DNA from: a virus
IMG/VR virus record: IMGVR_UViG_3300046838_000123
Span: 1 to 43,839 of that record
Length of the DNA stretch: 43,839 nucleotides
Direction: 5' to 3' (one strand)
Shown: one piece after another, positions 37,043-43,839 of the stretch
Layout of the letters: each line of letters opens with the position of its first letter
Position numbering within the stretch: the first letter of the stretch is position 1
Notes under the pieces: model-generated
The model's input: the letters and a program-made list of their open reading frames with translations, nothing else
Told to the model about the DNA's origin: nothing
Database searches by the model: none
Position numbers and translations under genes: made by a program

Positions 37043-37452
37043 TGATTGACGCAGAGTACGATCAGATTGAATAACCCGGCCGCCGGTGTGGTAGCCACCG
37101 TGGTTATGTTGATCTGCACCTTACTCCGTGCTGTGAGTGCCAGGGGCGCCGGAGAGACGCCCCAGAACGCCGAGCCCGCTCCTGAGCCAGTGGTCACGCC
37201 GGTGATCGCATCGGTGGAACCGATGGTGATCTTGTAGACCAGGGCGGAAGCCGCCAGTGATGCCGTACTCACGATGAAACCCACCACCGTGACATTCTCG
37301 GGCAGATACCCGAGTTCCACGATATCGCCCACATCGTCGAGTGATGTGGTGGCGAGCGTGGCCGAGAACGGATAGCCGACGAGACCGGCCGAGTAGGGCT
37401 TCGGAACTTGGTGGATAGCCGATGCTGCCACCGATACAGTCGCTGCTGTCAT
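37039..37452 (-). CDS. Putative capsid-associated/decoration protein, 137 aa
   Basis: Beta-rich, Ser/Thr/Ala-rich protein (PYSAGLVGYPFSATLATTSL, LGYLPENVTVVGFIVSTASL, ITIGSTDAITGV). Position directly after the capsid gene in operon order suggests a head-decoration or stabilising role. GAAGGAA lies upstream of ATG 37452. The HNH gene has inserted between it and the capsid gene. Confidence 0.65.
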   Translation of the reverse strand: MTAATVSVAASAIHQVPKPYSAGLVGYPFSATLATTSLDDVGDIVELGYLPENVTVVGFIVSTASLAASALVYKITIGSTDAITGVTTGSGAGSAFWGVSPAPLALTARSKVQINITTVATTPAAGLFNLIVLCVNQ

Positions 37453-37505
37453 TTCTGTGTTTCCTTCAAAAAGATGATAGAATTCGCGTCATTCGGAGGT
37501 GATGC

Positions 37506-38045
37506 ATGACTGAAGTCTGGAAACCCGCATTTGGCTTTGAGGGCCATTACGAAGTCTCTAATCTGGGTAGATGCCGTAGCGCCAAAGCGACGTGCGGAAC
37601 TCGAATCGGCCTAGTACTCAAACCCGGCCTATCGCGAGGCTACTGTCGCGTTGTACTTGTGAACCTGAACATTCGGAAAAACATTCAAGTGCATCGCCTT
37701 GTCTACGAATCGTTCGTTGGACCCATTCCCAGTGAGATGCAGATAAACCACATAAACGGCGTGAAGAATGACAACCGCTTGGAAAACCTTGAGGTTGTCT
37801 CAGCGAGTGAGAACAAACTCCACGCCATCCACGTGCTGGGAAAAAAGACCTACATAATTCCCTCTCAGGGGGAGAAGAACGGTCGAGCGAAACTCAAACA
37901 AGCCGATATCCCGGAGATTTTTAGCCTCCGGGAGCGTGGTTGGTCCCAACAAGAGATTGCTGACATTTTCGGCGTTAACCAGACCAATATCAGTCGGGTT
38001 TTACTGGGTAAAAGCGGATTCGAAATTCCCAGTAAAATCAAGTAA
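37506..38045 (+). CDS. NUMOD4/HNH homing endonuclease, 179 aa
   Basis: NUMOD4 motif EVWKPAFGFEGHYEVSNLGR at the N-terminus; HNH core VHRLVYESFVGPIPSEMQIN, HINGVKNDNRLENLEVVSAS; and a C-terminal HTH (GWSQQEIADIFGVNQTNISR) for target binding. It faces the opposite way to the late genes, has its own GGAGGTGAT Shine-Dalgarno and a weak promoter-like TAGAAT upstream, and ends at 38045, directly next to the capsid stop at 38046. A mobile insertion in the head module. Confidence 0.93.
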   Translation: MTEVWKPAFGFEGHYEVSNLGRCRSAKATCGTRIGLVLKPGLSRGYCRVVLVNLNIRKNIQVHRLVYESFVGPIPSEMQINHINGVKNDNRLENLEVVSASENKLHAIHVLGKKTYIIPSQGEKNGRAKLKQADIPEIFSLRERGWSQQEIADIFGVNQTNISRVLLGKSGFEIPSKIK

Positions 38046-39197
38046 TTACGCGTCACCCACAGAGCTGAAAAATCCGGTGACAAGGCCATTGTCCTTCAGC
38101 GTGGTGGTATCGGTAGCTCCTGTGCCGAACTGGATCTTCCCGACCTCATATACCTGCCGAACGGCAATACCGTGCTTCTCCTGATAATCCCTTTCCTGTG
38201 TGCGGGTACTCCAACGCTCAGCCAACGCATATCCCAATGCCTGCGCGCCGCAGAGGTAGACTTCGCCGACATCGATGCTCGAGGCACCGAGCGCGAGCCA
38301 TTTGTTCTGGCTCATCTCCGGGATCTCGCGCACGATCACGCCATCCCAAATGATGTCGCCGTCGGTGAACAGAGGATTCCCCTCACCCCGCTCCAAGGCG
38401 TACTGCCGGGAGGCAATGATGTTGGCGTCGAGTTTCAGATCCCGGAAAGGCTCAGAGCCTGCGAACATCACATACCACTCCTCATCCCCGTTCACCTTGA
38501 TGGGACGAATCTTCGGATTGGAATTCTTCGCCAGCCGCTTCATCACGGACACCGCCGATGAACTCAGCTTGTCGGCCGTTGAATCGACGTTCAGGAGTGC
38601 GGTGGCAAAGGTGGCGTTGTAGTTCGAGACCAGTGCGCCGTAGAGCGTGCGGTCCTTGTTCTCCACCGCCCACGCATTCAATGCCGTGGCATTCGCGGTC
38701 TGGAAGGTGGCCGTATTGCCCAGCCCCGAGCCGGGACCTGTGCCGTTGGTGAAGTTCTGTCCCGCGCCCGATGCAACGGCATCCTTCGATCCGAGCGCTG
38801 CGAGAAACTTGTCCCGCGTATGCTCCATGGACCAATTCATCAAGATTTCCCGCCCCGCATCCCGAAGAGTAATCGCCGTCACCTGCTCTTCAAACTCAGG
38901 TACCACTACCGCATGGCGATAGGAGGCAACCTTGAGCTCCCAGGACCGCTGGCTGATGTCTTCCTCGAATCCTTCCAGCGTCTGATTGTTCTTCTTGCCC
39001 GGAGCCTGCAGGCGATTGATCAACTCAAAGACGATCGACTCGCCTTTCTTCTTGCTCAGTTGCTCGCGCACCTGAACAACGGAGTTCGTATCCGTTCCCA
39101 TGTAGCGAGCGAGCCGGTTGCCACGGATGTACTCGGTGAAATAGTTGTCATCCCATACCTTCACGCGAAGAGCGGTAGGGACGGTGGTATCAGCCAT
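38046..39197 (-). CDS. Major capsid protein, N4-gp56 family
   Basis: Protein of 383 aa with the family landmarks: VWDDNYFTEYIRGNRLARYM, EQLSKKKGESIVFELINRLQ, VVVPEFEEQVTAITLRDAGR near the N-terminus, MKRLAKNSNPKIRPIKVNGD and YVMFAGSEPFRDLKLDANII in the middle, and a C-terminal GQALGYALAERW-like block (GAQALGYALAERW). HK97-fold capsid subunit. The scaffold gene precedes it by five bases. Confidence 0.93.
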   Translation of the reverse strand: MADTTVPTALRVKVWDDNYFTEYIRGNRLARYMGTDTNSVVQVREQLSKKKGESIVFELINRLQAPGKKNNQTLEGFEEDISQRSWELKVASYRHAVVVPEFEEQVTAITLRDAGREILMNWSMEHTRDKFLAALGSKDAVASGAGQNFTNGTGPGSGLGNTATFQTANATALNAWAVENKDRTLYGALVSNYNATFATALLNVDSTADKLSSSAVSVMKRLAKNSNPKIRPIKVNGDEEWYVMFAGSEPFRDLKLDANIIASRQYALERGEGNPLFTDGDIIWDGVIVREIPEMSQNKWLALGASSIDVGEVYLCGAQALGYALAERWSTRTQERDYQEKHGIAVRQVYEVGKIQFGTGATDTTTLKDNGLVTGFFSSVGDA

Positions 39198-39202
39198 AGC
39201 GG

Positions 39203-39994
39203 CTATCTCCTGGAATCGTTAATACGTAAAATTGATTTGAGCGATGGCGGTCCCTCGTAAACCGGGGCCGTGACCGCAGGTGAGCTGTCAGAGTTGAGGG
39301 AGGCAGGCACAGCAGGAGCGGGTTTGGCCCCGTACTTTGCTGCATACTCAGCATCCAACTTGGCTCGCAGGTCCGTTTCGATTTTGGTGCGATAGGCGAC
39401 TGGATCGCCGTTGACTGCACCCAACTCGCGATGCAATACGCCGTGTCTGTAGGCAAACTCGGCCGGATTGCGCTCCTGTCGCAAGCGCGCAAAGAGCGAC
39501 GGATCGGCTTCCGCTGCCTCCAGAAAGACCGCTTGCATCTCGTCGTAATCGGTGTGACGTTGGCGCGCGATCTCGGCCGTGAGGTTGCAGCGCTCGACAA
39601 AGAGCGTTTCCTGCAACTGCTCCCGCTCACTCTTCAGAGCGCCGGGTAAGTCAGTCCAGGGATCGATCGGCTCTTTCTTCGGCTGTTCCAACTCGCGCAA
39701 TCGCGCTTCAGCGGCCTGGCGCTTCTCGCGCTCAGACTGCATCGCCTTCTTGTAGGCTTGTTCCTTCTCGGATTCCGCTTGAATGGGCGGCGGAGTAACC
39801 ACGACCGGCTCAACCGGCTTCGGTGTGACTTCCGGTGGCGTGATGACCGGGGGATCGACCTTGGGAGGAGTTGCCTCAACCTTCGGGGGTTCCTTCGGCT
39901 CCTCGGTCGGCGTCACCGAGACAAAACGCCCGTTTTCATCACGCGCACGCGTACCAATCAAGCCCTCCAGAGAGGGACTGCTGTCCTCAGCCAT
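39203..39994 (-). CDS. Capsid scaffolding protein, 263 aa
   Basis: From ATG 39994 (MAEDSSPSLEGLIGTRARDE). Pro-rich low-complexity stretch (PPVITPPEVTPKPVEPVVVT) followed by a long coiled coil (KKAMQSEREKRQAAEARLRE) and further helices, the usual makeup of scaffolding proteins. Upstream in-frame codons to 40156 lack support and run into the tailspike end. Directly before the capsid gene. Confidence 0.82.
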   Translation of the reverse strand: MAEDSSPSLEGLIGTRARDENGRFVSVTPTEEPKEPPKVEATPPKVDPPVITPPEVTPKPVEPVVVTPPPIQAESEKEQAYKKAMQSEREKRQAAEARLRELEQPKKEPIDPWTDLPGALKSEREQLQETLFVERCNLTAEIARQRHTDYDEMQAVFLEAAEADPSLFARLRQERNPAEFAYRHGVLHRELGAVNGDPVAYRTKIETDLRAKLDAEYAAKYGAKPAPAVPASLNSDSSPAVTAPVYEGPPSLKSILRINDSRR

Positions 39995-40140
39995 ACATCT
40001 ACCTATCGTTGTAGTTACGAAGCGCCCGAACAGCGGCGACCTGTTACCCCGTTGACGCAGGGATGCGCGAATTCGCCCGTTTAAGTCGGCGGCACTTATT
40101 GCTTGTGCGGCCTCCCTGCCGTCCGCTATGCGCCTATCGA

Positions 40141-42609
40141 TCAGCGCGCGTTGCACTGGAATTGAACGACATCCCCGTTGGCAGGCGCTGAACTGAAGGT
40201 AATCGTTACTGCGGTGGTGGACGCTGCCCCGCTCTGGCGCGCCGTGATGGATGCCGAGGTGCGATCCAACGCACTGCAGATCCAGTCGTTCGGGGCTGTC
40301 GGCATACCGAGCACGCCCGTCGTCGTAGGACTTCCCGTCGCCCCTTCCGTGACCTGAAAGGCGAACGTATTGCCGCCCGCCACACTGGGGCTCGTTCCAA
40401 ATCCGCTCGTGACCGTGGGGGCGATGTTGTAGCCGATGAGCGCGCCCCCGATGTTGATCTCATTGCTAGTACTGCTCGCCAAGGTATCGATAGCAGAACT
40501 GGTCCCGATCAATATGTTGCTGCCGCCTGTCACAAGCGTAGTACTGCCTACTGAGGCACCCAAACATAAATTACTCGCGCCAGAGGTGATCTTGTTGCAG
40601 GCACTTCCACCTAAGGCACTGTTATTGTTTCCTGCAACAACACTCAAAGCACCATTGCCTACCGCCGTAGTACCGCCGCCGCCAGACCCTGCACCGGCTG
40701 CATTGGCGCCGATGGCCGTTGAGTTTGTGGCGGCAGTCAAAGACGACAGTGCTTGGAATCCCAACGCGGTGTTACCCGTAGCGGTGGTCGTTGCGGCTCC
40801 CGCCTTCACCCCAACCAGCGTGTTATTGGCTGAGCCGGTAGTTCCGTAATTGGCTCCCGCTCCGATTTCAATGGAGGAGCCCGAAGTACTTTCCTGAATG
40901 CCAGTACTGTAGAAACCCAGCGATGTACTGCTCATGGGGAGCGAATAGCTGTACTGCTGAGCCCAGTTTCCCTGCACCGCATTATTCCGGTTATCCGTGC
41001 CGATACTGATGATCGTGCCCGTGCCGGTGTTGGCGGTCGTATTCCCTTTGACGACGGTTACGCCACCGCCCGTTGCGCTGACATAGGGAACTGAAAGCGT
41101 GGCCGGCGGCTTCCACTGCATCCCCTCAATGTCGAGGGTGCCTGCAGTCTGGCTGAAGGCGTGGAAAGTCCCCAGCCCTCCATAAACCAAACCTCCCATA
41201 ATCTTGAGGGAGCCGCCTGACACACAGACTGAATCAGTGCTCTGAGTGCCACTCTCCTGCAGCCAAACATGCTGCATGAACGTTGTTCCGCCCGTGACAG
41301 TAAAGGGGCAGGTGGCTGTATGCGTATACCCGGCGATTTGGACATTGGAGAAGAAATTAGCGATCCCCCCTTGAATCAGGAATCCCGATTCATAACTGTC
41401 GGTATGCACATTCTCGTAAAGAGAGACGGCAACAGAGTTGTTCGCATTCGCAGTGAGCACCAGCTTTGCGTTTTCGAACGTCAGGTCGGTGGCGTTCAGC
41501 CCATCCATCCGCCCTATCGACCACGCAACGGTACTACCATCCGCAAAGGCTCGTGAGTAGCCCGAACCGCTAGTGCCTTGGAATCCCCAGTTCCACGTGT
41601 GCCAGCCTTTGACATGCGAGAAGTCTTGCGCGCCGTCCGCTTCCCAGCCGATGTTAAGAGCCCCGCACTCGATGTTCTCCAGCCAGACGGGCGTGTTGGA
41701 TGGCGTGCCCGCGCCTGGAATCACGGTATTGATACAGTTCCACATGCCCTCCATGTGGAGTTTCCAAGCCCGAAGGCGACCTGCTCCTACCGCGTAAATG
41801 CCGGGTGGGTACTGACAGCCGGTATAGGTCGAATTGCACGTTCCCAGCGCCACATAATTGGTGCGACTGGGATTAACGATGATCGTATCGCCAGTGAGAA
41901 GCCCCGTGACGGTGGCGGACAGTGTCAGTGTGGTGCCGGCGATGTTCGTGATCGTCGTCTGCAGCGGGATAGCCGTCGTGACGGTCGTGTCTTGAACGTA
42001 ATTGCCGACCGACATATTGGCCGCTGAGGCAACTTGGATTGTCGTGCCAGAGGCTTGATCTGCGCTCGCAGTGGTCGAAAAACCCGTGGGCTGGACACCC
42101 AAAACTATCAGATCATGGACGCATGGCGCATTCAGCTCTGAACCGGTGAGGACGATCAGGCCGGTGGCTGAAGGTGCGAATCCTGAGCCTGCGACTAGCT
42201 TGGTCTTATGATCGCCATCCCCGTAAAGGCACTGGCCGCTCGACACGTTAATCTGCTGGGTAATCGAGCACGTTCCCATGACGTGCACGGCTTTGCCCGT
42301 CGCGAGCGCTGCATTGATGCCCACGTCATCGCCGCTGTTCGCGCAGACATAGTTGACGATGGGCAGCGCAGTGGGAGCGGCAGACGCGGAAGTCGCATTG
42401 CCCAGCTGCGTGAATGCGGCTTGCGGCGGAAGCAAAACACCCGATGGCAACGCTGTAATCGCACTCGGCGCCGCCGTCCCCCCGCTGGTGTTGCCGAGGA
42501 GGGTGCCGTCCGCGATTGCAGGCAATTGGGCTGTGGTTGAGGGCGCGGGGCCGGAATGAATTGCTGCGCTCCCAATGATGGGAAACAGCATCAAGATGAG
42601 CCAGCGCAT
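40141..42609 (-). CDS. Large tailspike/adhesin with signal-like N-terminus and YadA-like repeats, 822 aa
   Basis: MRWLILMLFPIIGSAAIHSG looks like a Sec signal peptide. Residues about 30-100 are Ser/Ala-rich, then a parallel beta-helix of the pectate-lyase type (SGQCLYGDGDHKTKLVAGSG, AWKLHMEGMWNCINTVIPGA) runs to about 560. About 595-690 carry YadA-head-like repeats (NTALGFQALSS, NSTAIGANAAG, GTTAVGNGALS, NSALGG). A C-terminal beta domain follows. Position before the scaffold gene says virion adhesin; the signal peptide is unusual for a spike. Confidence 0.75.
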   Translation of the reverse strand: MRWLILMLFPIIGSAAIHSGPAPSTTAQLPAIADGTLLGNTSGGTAAPSAITALPSGVLLPPQAAFTQLGNATSASAAPTALPIVNYVCANSGDDVGINAALATGKAVHVMGTCSITQQINVSSGQCLYGDGDHKTKLVAGSGFAPSATGLIVLTGSELNAPCVHDLIVLGVQPTGFSTTASADQASGTTIQVASAANMSVGNYVQDTTVTTAIPLQTTITNIAGTTLTLSATVTGLLTGDTIIVNPSRTNYVALGTCNSTYTGCQYPPGIYAVGAGRLRAWKLHMEGMWNCINTVIPGAGTPSNTPVWLENIECGALNIGWEADGAQDFSHVKGWHTWNWGFQGTSGSGYSRAFADGSTVAWSIGRMDGLNATDLTFENAKLVLTANANNSVAVSLYENVHTDSYESGFLIQGGIANFFSNVQIAGYTHTATCPFTVTGGTTFMQHVWLQESGTQSTDSVCVSGGSLKIMGGLVYGGLGTFHAFSQTAGTLDIEGMQWKPPATLSVPYVSATGGGVTVVKGNTTANTGTGTIISIGTDNRNNAVQGNWAQQYSYSLPMSSTSLGFYSTGIQESTSGSSIEIGAGANYGTTGSANNTLVGVKAGAATTTATGNTALGFQALSSLTAATNSTAIGANAAGAGSGGGGTTAVGNGALSVVAGNNNSALGGSACNKITSGASNLCLGASVGSTTLVTGGSNILIGTSSAIDTLASSTSNEINIGGALIGYNIAPTVTSGFGTSPSVAGGNTFAFQVTEGATGSPTTTGVLGMPTAPNDWICSALDRTSASITARQSGAASTTAVTITFSSAPANGDVVQFQCNAR

Positions 42610-42971
42610 TAGACACCAAACCCTACGGTGAAATAGACCGTGCCTGTACCGGATGCGAGAATCGCCGCCACATAGGTGGCCTCGGGCGGAATGCTCAAGA
42701 CCTCCACCGCGCCCACCGCAATAGGGACGCTGGTCGAAGTGTCGGCTGTAATGCTCGACCCACCGAATGCGATGAACGCCACCGCGCCTGCGTTGTTGAA
42801 TATGCGCAAGCTTCGTGCCGGTATTCCCGAGGGTAACGCCACACTCCCCGAACTCGTGGTCGCCGCTATGTTGACGGTGGATGTGTTGGTGATCGCAAAC
42901 GGAGCTTGCGCTAAGGCAATCGGGCTCAGGAATGCGAATGAGATGATCCCTGCTCGGATGAGCTTGAGCAT
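42609..42971 (-). CDS. Small exported-looking protein, 120 aa
   Basis: MLKLIRAGIISFAFLSPIAL then AQAPFAI gives a textbook signal peptide with a likely cleavage after AQA. The mature part is beta-rich (RSLRIFNNAGAVAFIAFGGS, EATYVAAILASGTGTVYFTV). Its ATG/TAA junctions with the fibre and the 822-aa gene are tight; the stop overlaps the latter's ATG. Perhaps a chaperone or partner of the spike; unknown. Confidence 0.65.
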   Translation of the reverse strand: MLKLIRAGIISFAFLSPIALAQAPFAITNTSTVNIAATTSSGSVALPSGIPARSLRIFNNAGAVAFIAFGGSSITADTSTSVPIAVGAVEVLSIPPEATYVAAILASGTGTVYFTVGFGV

Positions 42972-42973
42972 GG

Positions 42974-43839
42974 CTAGTCCTCCAGTGAGGTCAGAATGAG
43001 TACGAGAGCTTCCTCATCGTCTCGTTCTGCCTGTTCACGCATTAGATATTCGATTTCCCGGTCGATCCGCGCACTTAAGGCTGCGGGCGCTTCGCCCACT
43101 CTTTGGGCAAGGCTCGTGAAATCGGGAACCGTGTCGATGACCGCTTGCGGCAGCGTCTCGGCCGGCGAGATAAAGACTGACTCAGTAGCTAGCTGGATCA
43201 GCTTTTTCTTGCGCTTGCGCCGGTACCATCCTTCCGCGCTGCGGGGGCTATCGACCGGGCCCGGCTGAGTCGTTGTAAGTGGGTCGAGCGTCCCGAAGGC
43301 ATCGAACAGCATGGCCGCACTGCCGGCCAACGTACCGGTGGCGGTGAGCGTTCCGGAAGCGGCGAACGTGATCGCACTCGTGCCGCTGATCGCGCCCGAG
43401 TCGGCCGTACCACTGGCGCCAAAGACGAGGGCGGATGAGCCGGTGAGCGCCCCGGCCCCCGCTATGGCGCCAGTTTGACCGAAGATCAGAGCGCTCGAGC
43501 CTGCTAACGCTCCAGATCCGGTGACCGCACCGGTCTGACCGAAGACGAGTGCTGAGGTGCCCGCGAGTGCACCGGCTCCTGTGAGCGTGCCACTTTGACC
43601 AAACTGAAGGTCCGCTTGCCCGCTCGAGGCGAAGGTGAGAACGATCTGACCATCCGCGCCGCTGCCCGCCAGGCTCGTTCCCGAGGTGGTGCGCATCGCG
43701 CCCCCACCCCCACCGCCGGGAATGACGCCCGGTAAGCCTGCGCCCGTGGTACCGGAGCGGCCCGCTCCGCCATCGCCCCCATTGGCGCGTCCTGTACCGC
43801 CCGCGGAGGCAACTGCATTATTCCCCGCGCCCGTCCCGT
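42974..43839 (-). CDS. Glycine-rich tail fibre protein, C-terminal part (continues from position 1-548)
   Basis: Residues about 190-428 of the fibre that starts at 548. After the Gly-rich domain come about five 20-residue repeats with the pattern FGQ(S/T)GxLTGAGALAG(T/S)SALV, likely forming a repetitive beta shaft. A basic patch (WYRRKRKKKLIQ) then leads to a helical C-terminus (ALSARIDREIEYLMREQAER). Bases 43713-43839 duplicate 1-127. Confidence 0.8.
   Translation of the reverse strand, partial: GTGAGNNAVASAGGTGRANGGDGGAGRSGTTGAGLPGVIPGGGGGGAMRTTSGTSLAGSGADGQIVLTFASSGQADLQFGQSGTLTGAGALAGTSALVFGQTGAVTGSGALAGSSALIFGQTGAIAGAGALTGSSALVFGASGTADSGAISGTSAITFAASGTLTATGTLAGSAAMLFDAFGTLDPLTTTQPGPVDSPRSAEGWYRRKRKKKLIQLATESVFISPAETLPQAVIDTVPDFTSLAQRVGEAPAALSARIDREIEYLMREQAERDDEEALVLILTSLED
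43713..43839. repeat. Terminal direct repeat (circular closure), right copy
   Basis: Identical to bases 1-127. Reading across the closure keeps the glycine-rich fibre frame intact: GTG 548 to the stop at 42974 is a whole number of codons (1287 nt) on the 43,712-bp circle. Confidence 0.9.

Overview
The window is a complete, circularly closed genome of a tailed bacteriophage. Its last 127 bases repeat its first 127 bases exactly (1-127 = 43713-43839), so the unique circle is 43,712 bp and one tail-fibre gene runs across the artificial ends. Protein families place it among podovirus-type Caudoviricetes of a proteobacterial host. There is a P22-type portal, P22 gp4- and gp10-type head-completion and tail proteins, P22-type DNA-transfer proteins, and an N4-gp56-type major capsid protein. 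The host genus cannot be read from the sequence. The base composition is GC-rich by eye. No tRNA, rRNA, CRISPR array or insertion sequence was seen.

Layout. A control region (about 12.73-14.32 kb) carries a small Cro/YdaS-like regulator on the minus strand, a CI-like HTH regulator on the plus strand, four matching operators, three predicted promoters, two terminators, a probable small RNA and a C2H2-like zinc-finger gene. To its right, 14.2-26.3 kb is a tightly overlapped plus-strand early block. It holds Bet single-strand annealing protein, a DUF1367 protein, a Ref-like nuclease, three HNH or HNH-like endonucleases (one truncated), a Gp49-family protein, a DUF6527 protein, and about twenty very small proteins, many with paired cysteines or one membrane helix. 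To its left, the minus strand from 12.73 kb down through the junction to 26.29 kb is one late block of about 30 kb. In order: small zinc-binding protein, unknown, RusA resolvase, NusG/RfaH-like antiterminator, a likely terminator, fibronectin-type and tail proteins, TerS, TerL, a parS-like palindrome, portal, fibres, an exported-looking tailspike, scaffold, major capsid, gp4, gp10, DNA-transfer proteins, a pectate-lyase-fold tailspike, membrane proteins, lysozyme, holin. The two blocks converge at 26.29-26.31 kb. A homing-type HNH gene sits in reverse orientation beside the capsid gene.

How it may work. The HTH pair and operators look like a lysis/lysogeny switch, but no integrase, replication initiator, helicase or polymerase was recognised. 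Replication probably leans on the host, with Bet, Ref and RusA handling recombination. The NusG paralogue lies directly before a terminator-like hairpin that precedes the structural genes, which suggests processive antitermination of the late operon. The most striking non-coding element is a perfect GTTCCACGTGGAAC palindrome, the core of bacterial chromosomal parS, between terL and the portal gene. With no integrase and no phage ParB, it raises the possibility that the prophage is an episome that uses host ParB.
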